Source: Rhizobium leguminosarum bv. viciae USDA 2370 (GTDB lineage: Bacteria; Pseudomonadota; Alphaproteobacteria; Rhizobiales; Rhizobiaceae). From it: a stretch of 64,000 bases of DNA. This document shows positions 41,749-50,053 of this stretch, piece after piece. A program made the position numbers and the translations under genes. The stretch spans positions 806,001-870,000 of the forward strand of contig NZ_MRDL01000051.1 of the NCBI RefSeq assembly GCF_002008365.1, written 5' to 3'. Every line of letters begins with the position of its first letter. Position 1 is the stretch's first letter. Below the pieces are notes generated by a model that searched no databases, was not told where the DNA came from, and worked only from the letters and a program-made list of their open reading frames with translations.

Positions 41749-41779
41749 CCGGCGCTCCGTTCTTGGCTGGGAGCGCCGG
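41749..41779 (-). promoter_or_regulatory. Intercistronic stem-loop after the sugar-binding protein gene
   Basis: CCGGCGCTCC and GGAGCGCCGG form a perfect 10-bp stem with an 11-base loop between the binding-protein gene and the first permease gene. Such hairpins often protect the upstream mRNA or reduce read-through, so the binding protein is made in excess over the membrane parts. Confidence 0.6.
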
Positions 41780-41799
41780 GAATGGTCTGCAGGCGCTGG

Positions 41800-43104
41800 C
41801 TATTGTTCCAGCTCGAAAGCGTCCTGGATCATCTGGGCGCCGTCCTTGGAATTCATCTGACCGGAGACGATTTCCACCGACACGTCGTTGACGACACGGC
41901 CGACCGCCGCACCCAGATCCTGGTCGAAATAGTTCTGATGCCAGGTCGATGCGGCCAGCTGTTTTGCCGATTCGGCAAGCAGAGGGTTGGTAACGCCGTC
42001 ACCGGCGCCGACGGCTACAGGCAGAAGCATGCCTGATTTGGCCATCGCCCGCTCGTTCTCCGCGCTCGTCAGGAAAGCGAGGAAATCGATCGCTTCCTTG
42101 GATGCCTTCTTGGTAACGGCCCAGCCGTTCAGACCGCCAAGCGTATCCGTCGGCTTGCCGGCGCCGCCATCGACTGCCGGGAAGGCGAAACGGCCGATAT
42201 TGTCGGGTGCGAGACCCTTGCCGTCGCCGGCATTCTTGCGCTGGTTGGCCTCGGTATTTTCAAAGCCGAGGATGATCGCAGCCTTGCCGTCACCGAAGAC
42301 GCCGAGCGCCTGCGGCCAGGTCGAGCCGAGATAGCCGGGCTGGAAAGGTTCGAGCTTTCCGAGTTCGGCGAGGTCGTCGCCGGCCTTGATGATTGCGGGA
42401 TCGAGGAAACCTTCGCCCTGGCCGGTCTTTGCCGCTTCGAAGACCTTCTGTCCGCCTTCGCGCATGACGAGATAGCTCCAGTAGAAGTGGATCGGCCACT
42501 TCTCGCCGCCGCCGCCGGCGATCGGCACGATGCCGGCTGCCTTGATCTTCTTCACCGTGGCGAGAAAATCAGCCCAGTTCTTGATGTCCTCGGCCTTGAC
42601 GCCGGCCTTGGCAAACAGCGCCTTGTTGTAGAAAAAGCTGACCAGACCGACCTTATAGGGAATAGCCCAGGTCTTGCCTTCGAATGTCAGGCCGCTGACC
42701 GAAGCCGGGCTATAGGCGCTGCGCAGTTTGCCGCCATCGGCGTCGAGGGCCGGCGTCACATCCTGGAGCGCACCGGTCTCGGACTGCTGCTTCAAGACGC
42801 CGCCGCCCCAGCTGAAAAAGAAATCCGGCACGTCGTCGGACTGCAGCAAGGTCGGAAGCTTGGCCTTGAAGGCCTCGTTTTCGAGAAACTGCATCTGGAT
42901 ATCGACGTCAGGGTGCTGGGCTTCGTATTTCTTGACGATGTCTTCCCAGGCCGCGACATATTTCGGGTCGAGCTCGAGATGCAGCCACTTGACCACCGTC
43001 GTCGCCGAGGCTGCACCTGCCCCGGCCAGCAACATGCCGGCAGCCGCGGCCATGGATGCGATGCGCCTGCCGCGAAGACCGGCGCTCTTCAACATAAAAT
43101 TCAT
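41800..43104 (-). CDS. CUT1 sugar ABC transporter substrate-binding protein, second system
   Basis: This 434-residue periplasmic protein has a long N-terminal signal (RIASMAAAAGMLLAGAGAASA) and the family-1 binding-protein fold (VVKWLHLELDPKYVAAWEDI at the mature start). It is the first gene of the importer operon and is divergent from a ROK regulator. The neighbouring dehydrogenase and ThuA-like genes suggest a disaccharide or sugar derivative that is oxidised to a keto form. The exact ligand is not visible. Confidence 0.92.
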   Translation of the reverse strand: MNFMLKSAGLRGRRIASMAAAAGMLLAGAGAASATTVVKWLHLELDPKYVAAWEDIVKKYEAQHPDVDIQMQFLENEAFKAKLPTLLQSDDVPDFFFSWGGGVLKQQSETGALQDVTPALDADGGKLRSAYSPASVSGLTFEGKTWAIPYKVGLVSFFYNKALFAKAGVKAEDIKNWADFLATVKKIKAAGIVPIAGGGGEKWPIHFYWSYLVMREGGQKVFEAAKTGQGEGFLDPAIIKAGDDLAELGKLEPFQPGYLGSTWPQALGVFGDGKAAIILGFENTEANQRKNAGDGKGLAPDNIGRFAFPAVDGGAGKPTDTLGGLNGWAVTKKASKEAIDFLAFLTSAENERAMAKSGMLLPVAVGAGDGVTNPLLAESAKQLAASTWHQNYFDQDLGAAVGRVVNDVSVEIVSGQMNSKDGAQMIQDAFELEQ

Positions 43105-43305
43105 GATTTTTCCTCCCAGGGGCTGTCCTCACAATTTTTCCCCTATGCGGATTAATTCAACGGAGCTTTGACCCAATGTCAACCCAATGCCTCTATTTTT
43201 ATCAAATGCGCTTGACATGACCGCAGAATTGCCCGCTATTTATTTCGTAACCCGTTAAAAATATTTGGGTTCCGCCCCAACGAAACGATCGCCTGGCTAA
43301 TTTCA

Positions 43306-44505
43306 ATGAAGACCGCAGATCCAGAATTAATGCGCGCGATCAATCGCTTGAACGTGCTCGATACCGTCCGGCGCCATGGTCCGATCTCGCGGATAGAGAT
43401 CAGCGAACGTACCGAACTTTCCACCACGACCGTTTCGGCCATCACCGCCTCGCTGCTCGACGACGGGCTGATCCTCCCGCGTCACGAAGGCGATATCCGC
43501 AATGAGGCTGTGCGCGGACGGCCGCGGGTGATGCTGGAGCTCAATCCCGATGCGGCCCGCGTGGTGGGCGCCAAGATCGCCGCCAACAGGATGGTTTTCG
43601 TCGTCACCAATTTCCGCGGCGACGTGCTGTCGAAGCTCGCCTTGCCGATCCGGATCGACCGGCAGCCGATCGGCGTCATCGCCGATCTGGTCGAGGATGG
43701 GGTCAGGCGCTGTGTCGTCGATGCCGGGCTGTCGCTGGAGGATGTCGACAGCGTCTGCCTCGGCTTTCCCGGCGTCATCGAGCACCGCACCGGCTATATA
43801 AGAAGCAGCCCGATCTTTCGCGACACCAATGTCGATTTCGCCGCCGAGATGTCGACGCGGCTGGCGACGCCGACCATTGTCGAAAGCGACGCCCACGCCA
43901 TCACGCTTGGCCATCACTGGTTCGGAAAGGCCCGCGATCTCGAGGATATGGTGCTGATTTCGCTGGAGCAGACGCTGGGGCTGGGCGTCCTGCACGGCAA
44001 CAGCCTGTTTCGCGGCGCCGGCGGCCTCAGCCACAATCTCGGCGACCTCGTGCTCGGCATGGGACCGAATGGCGTCGTCCGGCTTTTCAGCCAGGCCGGC
44101 GAAAGCGCGATCCTCGGCGAACAGCAGGCCGACGGGCGTTTTGCCGAAGCGATCCGTCTCGGCCGCGGCATGAACCATGCCCAGGCGCTGATCAAGGCCG
44201 ATGACGACCGGCTGATCAGCGCCGCCATCCGCGCCGGCGAGGCGGTCGGATTGACCATTGCCAATATCGTCACGCTGTTTGCGCCGCCGCGGGTCATTCT
44301 TGTGGGGTCGAGCCTGGCGCTCGGCGAACCCTTTCTCAACAGCCTGCGCGATGCCTATACACTCGCCATTCCGCCGTCGCTGCGCGGCGTGAGCGAACTC
44401 GTCTTCGACGATTCGACCGATGATTTCTGGGCGCAGGGTGCGGCTGCGGTGGCGCTCTACGAACTCTACGAATCGCCCTGGAGCACGACGGGGCCGGCGC
44501 TCTGA
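43306..44505 (+). CDS. ROK-family transcriptional regulator
   Basis: This 399-residue protein has an N-terminal winged helix (RIEISERTELSTTTVSAITA) and a C-terminal ROK (sugar kinase-like) domain. The ROK zinc-binding motif CGCxGxxGC is not seen; after SHNLGDLVLG the sequence reads MGPNGVVR, so the effector domain has diverged. It is divergent from the importer operon at 43104, with a TTGACA hexamer at 43212-43217 in the region between. It probably controls both the importer and the downstream dehydrogenase and ThuA-like genes. Confidence 0.9.
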   Translation: MKTADPELMRAINRLNVLDTVRRHGPISRIEISERTELSTTTVSAITASLLDDGLILPRHEGDIRNEAVRGRPRVMLELNPDAARVVGAKIAANRMVFVVTNFRGDVLSKLALPIRIDRQPIGVIADLVEDGVRRCVVDAGLSLEDVDSVCLGFPGVIEHRTGYIRSSPIFRDTNVDFAAEMSTRLATPTIVESDAHAITLGHHWFGKARDLEDMVLISLEQTLGLGVLHGNSLFRGAGGLSHNLGDLVLGMGPNGVVRLFSQAGESAILGEQQADGRFAEAIRLGRGMNHAQALIKADDDRLISAAIRAGEAVGLTIANIVTLFAPPRVILVGSSLALGEPFLNSLRDAYTLAIPPSLRGVSELVFDDSTDDFWAQGAAAVALYELYESPWSTTGPAL

Positions 44506-44550
44506 CGGGCGCCCCAATCACCATCAATGGCACGATCAATGGAGGAATTC

Positions 44551-45651
44551 ATGGACAAGGTCGGTATCGGCATCATCGGATGCGGCAATATTTCGGGCGC
44601 CTATCTCACGGCGATGGCATCCTTTCCCATTCTCGACATCCGCGGCGTCGCCGATCTCAACCGGGAGCTGGCCGATGCAAAGGCTGCGGAATTCAATGTT
44701 GCCGTCAAGACGGTCGAGGAGCTTTTCGCCGATCCCAAGGTCGAGATCATCGTCAATCTGACAATCCCGAAGGCCCATGTTGCCGTAGCATTGCAAGCTC
44801 TTGATGCCGGCAAGCACACCTATTCGGAAAAGCCGCTCGGGATTAATTTCGCGGAAGGGAAAAAATTGGCGGAAGCCGCCAAAGCGAGGAATCTTCGCAT
44901 CGGCGCTGCCCCCGACACTTTCCTCGGCGGCGGCCACCAGACGGCCCGCAGCCTGATCGACAAGGGCGTCATCGGCCAGCCGGTCGGCGGCTCGGCAACC
45001 TTCATGTGCCCGGGCCATGAGCGCTGGCATCCGAACCCGGCCTTCTTTTACGAAGTCGGCGGCGGGCCGATGCTCGATATGGGTCCCTATTACATCACCG
45101 ATCTCGTCAATCTTCTCGGACCGGTTTCCCAGGTGGCGGGTTTTGCGACGACGCCGCGATCGGAACGGCTGATCACCAGCGAACCGCGGAATGGCGAGCG
45201 TATTCCCGTGCAGGTGCCGACTCATGTCAACGGTATGATGGCCTTTGCCAATGGCGCCGTCGTCCAGATCGCCATGAGCTTCGATGTCGCCGGCCACAAG
45301 CATGTGCCGCTGGAAATCTACGGAACCGAGGGCACGCTTGTTGTGCCCGATCCGAACAAGTTCGCCGGCCCTGTGGAATATCTGAAGAAGGGCGGTGCGT
45401 TCGAGGACCAGCCGGTCACAGCACCCTATGCCGATGGCAACTACCGCTCGCTCGGCGTCGCCGACATGGCGCATGCGATCCGCTCCAACCGGCCGCATCG
45501 CGCCAATGGCGATCTGGCGCTGCATGTGCTCGAAGTCATGGAAGCGTTCCACACCGCTGCCGCGACCGGCCGAACGGTCACGATCACCACGGCAACGGAG
45601 CGCCCTGCCCCCTTGTCCGATTCCATCGTCGACGGACGGCTGGCGAAATAA
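44551..45651 (+). CDS. Gfo/Idh/MocA-family dehydrogenase
   Basis: This 366-residue NAD(P)-dependent oxidoreductase begins with a Rossmann fold (GIGIIGCGNISGAYL) and has the family motif EKPLGINFAEGKKL near residues 94-107, containing the catalytic lysine. A GGAGG ribosome site fixes the ATG at 44551. Together with the adjacent ThuA-like gene it resembles the ThuA/ThuB pair known from rhizobial trehalose use, where 3-keto sugar derivatives are intermediates. The substrate here is not determined. Confidence 0.92.
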   Translation: MDKVGIGIIGCGNISGAYLTAMASFPILDIRGVADLNRELADAKAAEFNVAVKTVEELFADPKVEIIVNLTIPKAHVAVALQALDAGKHTYSEKPLGINFAEGKKLAEAAKARNLRIGAAPDTFLGGGHQTARSLIDKGVIGQPVGGSATFMCPGHERWHPNPAFFYEVGGGPMLDMGPYYITDLVNLLGPVSQVAGFATTPRSERLITSEPRNGERIPVQVPTHVNGMMAFANGAVVQIAMSFDVAGHKHVPLEIYGTEGTLVVPDPNKFAGPVEYLKKGGAFEDQPVTAPYADGNYRSLGVADMAHAIRSNRPHRANGDLALHVLEVMEAFHTAAATGRTVTITTATERPAPLSDSIVDGRLAK

Positions 45652-45669
45652 GTTTCAGGAGGAAAGACT

Positions 45670-46311
45670 ATGCGTGAAGCACTGATCGTCTGGGGCGGCT
45701 GGAGCGGGCATGAGCCGCAGGAGTGCGCCGAAATCATCAAGACCATGCTCGAGGAAGACGGCTTCAAGGTCTATCTCGAACACGGCACCGAGGCGCTTGC
45801 CGACCCTTCCGTCCATGATCTTAGCCTCGTTGTGCCGATCATGACGATGTCGAAGATCGAGAAGGAGGAGGTCAAGAACCTCGCCACGGCGATCGAAAGC
45901 GGCGTCGGCATTGCCGGCTATCACGGCGGCGCGGGCGATGCCTTCCGCGACTCCGTCGATTACCAGTTCATCATCGGTGGCCAGTGGGTGGCTCACCCCG
46001 GCAACATCATCGACTATACCGTCAACATTACCCGGCCTGACGATCCCCTCATGGAGGGCATTGCCGATTTCCCCTATACGTCAGAGCAATATTACATGCA
46101 TGTCGACCCCTCGAACGAGGTTCTGGCGACGACGAAGTTCACCGGCGAGCACGCCTACTGGATCGACGGCGTCGTCATGCCTGTCGTCTGGAAGCGGAAA
46201 TACGGCAAGGGCCGCGTCTTCTATTCCTCGCTCGGCCATCAGGCCAAGGAGTTCGACGTTCCCCAAATGAAGACCATCTTCCGCCGCGGCGCCAACTGGG
46301 CGGCGCGGTGA
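45670..46311 (+). CDS. ThuA-domain protein (trehalose-utilisation-like)
   Basis: This 213-residue protein is a single ThuA-like domain of the glutamine-amidotransferase-like fold, with GIAGYHGGAGDAFRDSVDY near residues 79-97 and VVWKRKYGKGRVFYSSLGH near 173-191. The reactive cysteine of amidotransferases is absent, as in other ThuA proteins. It follows the dehydrogenase gene by 18 bp. The two probably act on the sugar brought in by the divergent importer. Confidence 0.9.
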   Translation: MREALIVWGGWSGHEPQECAEIIKTMLEEDGFKVYLEHGTEALADPSVHDLSLVVPIMTMSKIEKEEVKNLATAIESGVGIAGYHGGAGDAFRDSVDYQFIIGGQWVAHPGNIIDYTVNITRPDDPLMEGIADFPYTSEQYYMHVDPSNEVLATTKFTGEHAYWIDGVVMPVVWKRKYGKGRVFYSSLGHQAKEFDVPQMKTIFRRGANWAAR

Positions 46312-46339
46312 GGTTGTCCGATTTGGACCCGGGACGCGG

Positions 46340-46512
46340 CCCCTCACCCTAACTCAATCCAGTTCGTGCGGATGGCTGCCCCTCACCCTAACCCTCTCCC
46401 CGTAAACGGGGCGAGGGGACGTGCCCTGCGAGAGGCCAGTGGGGAACGGAGAGGTCGCAACATGTCCCCTTCTCCCCGCCTGCGGGGAGAAGGGGGCGGC
46501 AGCCGGATGAGG
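46340..46512. repeat. GC-rich intergenic palindromic repeat block
   Basis: CCCCTCACCCTAAC occurs twice (from about 46340 and 46379). The inverted segments CTCTCCCCGTAAACGGGG and CCTTCTCCCCGCCTGC, the latter pairing with GCGGGGAGAAGG, follow, ending with CAGCCGGATGAGGGGC. This is the kind of dispersed intergenic repeat found in rhizobial genomes. It sits between the ThuA-like gene and a convergent membrane-protein gene. Confidence 0.65.
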
Positions 46513-46554
46513 GGCAGGCGGCGATCTCATGAGCGAAGCCGACCGACCCCAGGA

Positions 46555-47031
46555 TCAGCCAATGATCAACGCCGTGCCGTAGAGCCCCAATGCAAACACC
46601 GTATGAGCCAGCAGATTGAAGCACCGGACCTTGTTCGGGGTCGGATGTTTGGAGGCGGCCCAGCCGATGCCGAGGCCCGGTTGCAGCAGGAACCACCCTG
46701 CCCCGACGGTGACGATGCCGAAGATCCAGGCGGGAAGAAATGTCGGGGCCGCCAGCCAGGCAGAGCCCATGATGATGGCAAAGATCACCCCATAGAGAAG
46801 GCCGACGGCGTAGTGGCTGATCCAGCCGAGCGCCAACTCATGAGCATAGGGTTCGGCGTCGGCGATGCTGTCGTGAAAGACCTTGCCGCGGCGGAGATGC
46901 CAGAACCAGCGTCCCACAGGTGCCCAGTTGGGCGCCGCCTGACCGAACTGGGTGAGCAGGATCGCCCAGAGGTCCATGAGGATGGTTGCGCCGGCGCCGA
47001 TCACCAGGCCGCGCCACAGAATATCGAACAT
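46555..47031 (-). CDS. DUF2938 family membrane protein
   Basis: This 158-residue protein has four predicted membrane helices and matches the DUF2938 layout, with VIGAGATILMDLWAILLTQF at the start and ELALGWISHYAVGLLYGVIF in the middle. The function of the family is unknown. It lies downstream of, and on the same strand as, the MarR gene, 111 bp away. It may be a member of that regulator's unit, though nothing shows this. Confidence 0.85.
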   Translation of the reverse strand: MFDILWRGLVIGAGATILMDLWAILLTQFGQAAPNWAPVGRWFWHLRRGKVFHDSIADAEPYAHELALGWISHYAVGLLYGVIFAIIMGSAWLAAPTFLPAWIFGIVTVGAGWFLLQPGLGIGWAASKHPTPNKVRCFNLLAHTVFALGLYGTALIIG

Positions 47032-47142
47032 TGGGAATCACCGGAAAGCGTTGCGATTGCAGGACGCTACAAAATCATTGCAGACGCGCCGGCGCAATGG
47101 CTGCGGTGAATTCACCTGCCACATCAAGGAAGGATTCCGAGG

Positions 47143-47667
47143 CTAATCCGCTTGCGGTCCGCCCTCGCCCTCAGTTTCTCCCGCGCCATTGCCGATATCG
47201 CCGCTGATATCCTGCGCAAACTTCCGCATCAGCCGCACGAGTTCATTGAAGTCATGTTCCTCCCAGCTCTCGAAGATGGCGCGGCCCATCCGCTCGCGGG
47301 CGACGTCGATGCGATCGGTCATTGCCTTGCCCTTCGGGCTGATGACCGCCTCGCGCACGCGGCGATCGGCGGCATTTCCGCGGCGCTCCACCAGATCGAG
47401 GCTTTCGAGCTTGGCGACCTGACGGCTGACGGTGGTGTAGTCGCGGCCGGCGCGGTCGGCGAGCTCGACCACCCCGATGGGGCCGAGCCGCTCTATCGTG
47501 ACGAGCAGCGGAAACAGGGCGCGATCGAGCGAAATGCCCGCCTCGCGGACCATCTGCTCGTCGCGCTGCGGGCGGTTCATGACGCTGACGATCTCGATCA
47601 AAGCTCCATGCAGTTCGCGCAGTTTTTCGCTGATATGTGTATTTTGCACATTCTTTGTTGACGTCAT
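47143..47667 (-). CDS. MarR-family transcriptional regulator
   Basis: This 174-residue regulator has the MarR winged helix: LADRAGRDYTTVSRQVAKLE, followed by wing residues DRRVREAVISPKGKAM. The C-terminus is acidic and extended (GNGAGETEGEGG). It is divergent from a flavin monooxygenase gene. Two nearly identical inverted sites with the pattern TGTG-N7-CACA lie in its promoter and within its first codons, as expected for autoregulation. The ATG at 47667 gives the normal N-terminus. Confidence 0.91.
   Translation of the reverse strand: MTSTKNVQNTHISEKLRELHGALIEIVSVMNRPQRDEQMVREAGISLDRALFPLLVTIERLGPIGVVELADRAGRDYTTVSRQVAKLESLDLVERRGNAADRRVREAVISPKGKAMTDRIDVARERMGRAIFESWEEHDFNELVRLMRKFAQDISGDIGNGAGETEGEGGPQAD
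47636..47650. promoter_or_regulatory. MarR operator candidate inside the marR 5' end
   Basis: TGTGTATTTTGCACA differs by a single base from the reverse complement of the site at 47684-47698. It overlaps codons near the start of the MarR gene, so binding there would block elongation or initiation. Confidence 0.5.
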
Positions 47668-47683
47668 GCCGATTCTCCTATTA

Positions 47684-47698
47684 TGTGCATAATACACA
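47684..47698. promoter_or_regulatory. MarR operator candidate in the divergent promoter
   Basis: TGTGCATAATACACA has symmetric TGTG and CACA arms. It ends 13 bp before the monooxygenase ATG at 47712 and would overlap its -10 region. Its partner site lies 48 bp away, centre to centre. Confidence 0.6.
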
Positions 47699-47711
47699 CA
47701 TGGAGAGATCA

Positions 47712-49208
47712 ATGACAGAAAATTCCACAGTCGACGTGCTGATATCAGGCGCTGGTGCGGCCGGCCTGACGCTGGCGATCGAGCTGGCGCGGCGCGGCGT
47801 ATCCTTCCGCCTGATTGAAAAATTGAACGACCCATTCCGCGGCTCCCGCGGCAAGGGTATTCAACCGCGAAGCCAGGAGGTGTTCGAAGATCTCGGCATT
47901 CTCGACCGGATCGTCGCGCTCGGCGGCATCTATCCCCGGCAGCGGGAATATCGCGACGACGGCAACTTCAGCGAATCCGACGCCGTGGTTGGTGGGGAGC
48001 CGACGCCGGCCGAGCCCTATCATCTTCCCCTGATGGTGCCGCAGTTCCTGACCGAAGGGGTGATGCGCGAGCGCCTGCTCGAGCTAGGGCACCGGCCCGA
48101 ATTCGCCAGTGAACTCATCGGCTTCGAGCAGGACGAGACGGGCGTGACTGCGCGGCTTAAGGGCATATCCGGTGAAGAGACCATCCGCGTGCGCTGGCTC
48201 GTCGGCGCCGATGGCGGCCGCAGCTTCGTGCGCCATGCGCTGGATATCGGCTTTCCCGGCAAGACGCTCGGCGTGCGCGCCATCGTCGCCGATGTGATTC
48301 TGACGGGATTGGATCGCGACGTATGGCATCGCTTCGGCGATGGCGACATGCAGCGACAGGTCGCGATTTGCCCGCTGGCGGGGACGGATCTGTTCCAGAT
48401 CCAGGGACCCATCCCGCTCGAAGGCGAGGTCGACCTCTCCGCGGCGGGCTTGACCGCCCTGGTCAAGGAGCGCACCGGCCGCGACGACATCGAGGTCCAC
48501 TCGGTCTCCTGGGCGTCGGCCTTCCACATGAACGCCCGGCTTGCCGATCGTTACCGGCTCGGCCGCGTGTTCCTGGTCGGCGATGCCGCCCATACGCATC
48601 CGCCGACCGGCGGACAGGGTCTGAATACCAGCGTTCAGGACGCCTATAATCTCGGATGGAAACTGGCGGCGGCTGCGGCAGGCGCCCCCGACGCGCTGCT
48701 CGACAGCTATGAGGAGGAGCGCCGCCCGGTCGCCGCCGCCATGCTTGGTCTGGCGACCAATCTTCTCGACGCCCTGAAGCGAGGCGAGATGCGGCGCGGC
48801 CGCGAGGTCCATCAACTCGATATCGGCTACCCCTCCTCCTCTTTTGCGGTGGAAAAGCCGGAACGACGCGGCGGCCTGCTTGCCGGCGACCGTGCCCCCG
48901 ATGCACCGCTCAGAGGTGTGGGCGGCCAGACGACGCGGCTGTTCGAACTGTTCAAGGGCGCGCACTGGACGCTGCTGGGCTATGAGGTCGAGCAAGCCGC
49001 CATGCCGCCGCGCCCAGGCCTGCACATCCACAGGATCGGCCGGCGCGGAGACGTCATCGACGAAGGCGGGCACTTCCATGATGCCTACGGTCTGGCATCG
49101 GGCGACTGGGTGCTCGTGCGTCCGGATGGCTATGTCGGCGCCATCATTGCCTCCGCGCACGCCTGGGCGCTGGAAGCCTATCTCGCAAATGTCGGCCTTG
49201 CTGCATAA
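47712..49208 (+). CDS. FAD-dependent monooxygenase (PheA/TfdB class)
   Basis: This 498-residue enzyme has the FAD-binding GAGAAGLTLAIELARRG at its N-terminus, the DG motif VGADGGRSFVRHALDI and the second FAD motif FLVGDAAHTHPPTGGQGLNT. A thioredoxin-like C-terminal domain completes the aromatic hydroxylase layout. The GGAGAG ribosome site favours the ATG at 47712 over an in-frame ATG at 47700. It is controlled by the divergent MarR protein, whose ligand is probably the aromatic substrate or a related compound. The substrate cannot be named. Confidence 0.92.
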   Translation: MTENSTVDVLISGAGAAGLTLAIELARRGVSFRLIEKLNDPFRGSRGKGIQPRSQEVFEDLGILDRIVALGGIYPRQREYRDDGNFSESDAVVGGEPTPAEPYHLPLMVPQFLTEGVMRERLLELGHRPEFASELIGFEQDETGVTARLKGISGEETIRVRWLVGADGGRSFVRHALDIGFPGKTLGVRAIVADVILTGLDRDVWHRFGDGDMQRQVAICPLAGTDLFQIQGPIPLEGEVDLSAAGLTALVKERTGRDDIEVHSVSWASAFHMNARLADRYRLGRVFLVGDAAHTHPPTGGQGLNTSVQDAYNLGWKLAAAAAGAPDALLDSYEEERRPVAAAMLGLATNLLDALKRGEMRRGREVHQLDIGYPSSSFAVEKPERRGGLLAGDRAPDAPLRGVGGQTTRLFELFKGAHWTLLGYEVEQAAMPPRPGLHIHRIGRRGDVIDEGGHFHDAYGLASGDWVLVRPDGYVGAIIASAHAWALEAYLANVGLAA

Positions 49209-49505
49209 GCGGCAACTCAAAACGCCACGGCGCTGTTGGCGCGTCTGAAAGACGGGCGCCGTAGCCAACCGCCACCACGAGTAGCGCGCTTTCGTTGTTA
49301 GCCGCCGCACAAGGCCCAAGAGAGCAGGCCAAAAGCCGGAGCCTCGAAGGACGAGGCGGGTGTTCGGCACCAGATGTGAGGTGGCAGGAAGCAGCGCTGC
49401 GGCAGATCCTTCGAGGCTCCGCCCGATGGGCTCCGCACCTCGCGATGAGGAGCATCGGAGGATGCCGTACCATAGACCAGGCGGCATCGATCTTTCAGAG
49501 GGCGT

Positions 49506-49760
49506 CCCGCTCGTATCGCGGCGCCCAGCCGCGGCCATCCCGCGGCTCATCACGCTTTCCGCCAGCGCCAGTTGCTGGCGGAGATGTTTGCAGTCATCGA
49601 GCAGCGAGCGTATCGCCGCCTTGGCATTGTCGTCATGCCAGGCAAGCACGGCTTCGACTTCCCAGGCTTGATCGGGCCAAGTTTGATCGGTCCAGGCTTG
49701 ATCGGCCCCAGCATGTTCGGCGCGTGCCTGACCGGGTTCCAAGATCCTTGCCGGCCGCAT
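49506..49760 (-). CDS. Second gene of the LexA-box mini-operon (3' end uncertain)
   Basis: The ATG at 49760 overlaps the TGA stop of the upstream small gene as TGATG, which indicates translational coupling. The first residues (MRPARILEPG) are followed by an in-frame five-residue repeat (ADQAW, TDQTW, PDQAW) and then a helical segment VLAWHDDNAKAAIRSLLDDC. After about residue 85 the reading stays open far into the antisense of the monooxygenase gene, to 48084, which is unlikely to be coding. The given end marks where the sequence stops looking like protein. I recall similar short proteins in rhizobia, but assign no function. Confidence 0.55.
49664..49708. repeat. Three tandem 15-bp repeats, in frame with the small gene
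   Basis: Units AGGCTTGATCGGGCC, AAGTTTGATCGGTCC and AGGCTTGATCGGCCC follow each other directly, and a fourth degenerate unit runs to about 49723. A 15-bp period equals five codons, so copy-number change would keep the minus-strand reading frame open. Confidence 0.8.
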
Positions 49761-49930
49761 CAGTTCAGCGCCAACGGCAATTGAACCGGACGCGGCAATG
49801 GCGGCAGCGGCCGGCTGAGTTCGACCTTTCTCTGCCAGGCGGCACGTCGCTGTTGATCTCGCTCGCGGGCTGCGCGGGACGCCTCGACAAGCGCAAGGGC
49901 GTTGGCGATCACCTGTTCCGTATGCGTCAT
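49760..49930 (-). CDS. First gene of the LexA-box mini-operon, small helical protein
   Basis: This 56-residue protein (MTHTEQVIANALALVEASRA at its start) is helical, basic in the middle, and ends with a proline/leucine-rich tail (SRPLPPLPRPVQLPLALN). A GGAG ribosome site six bases upstream supports the ATG at 49930. A canonical GTTC-N7-GTTC site lies 14 bp further upstream. No family is recognised with certainty. It is coupled to the next gene by overlapping stop and start codons. Confidence 0.72.
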   Translation of the reverse strand: MTHTEQVIANALALVEASRAARERDQQRRAAWQRKVELSRPLPPLPRPVQLPLALN

Positions 49931-49943
49931 GATCATCTCCAAT

Positions 49944-49969
49944 GTTCCTGTTTTGTTCTAAGTTAGAAC
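49944..49969 (-). promoter_or_regulatory. LexA (SOS) box plus overlapping palindrome
   Basis: GTTC at 49944, seven bases, and GTTC at 49955 fit the alphaproteobacterial LexA site GTTC-N7-GTTC. The second GTTC also starts the 15-bp perfect palindrome GTTCTAAGTTAGAAC (49955-49969). Position just upstream of the small gene at 49930 fits an SOS promoter. Confidence 0.65.
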
Positions 49970-50053
49970 TTTGGCAGGAAAAGTCAAGCGCCGGAACGAT
50001 CTGGCTGAGGTAGGTGTTGCAAGCCGGGACTGGCGTCGAAGCGCGGCCGATAG

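Noticed and set aside
48084..49505. Long minus-strand frame antisense to the flavin monooxygenase
   Set aside because: It mirrors the codon bias of the strong plus-strand gene. Only the part upstream of about 49506 looks like protein.
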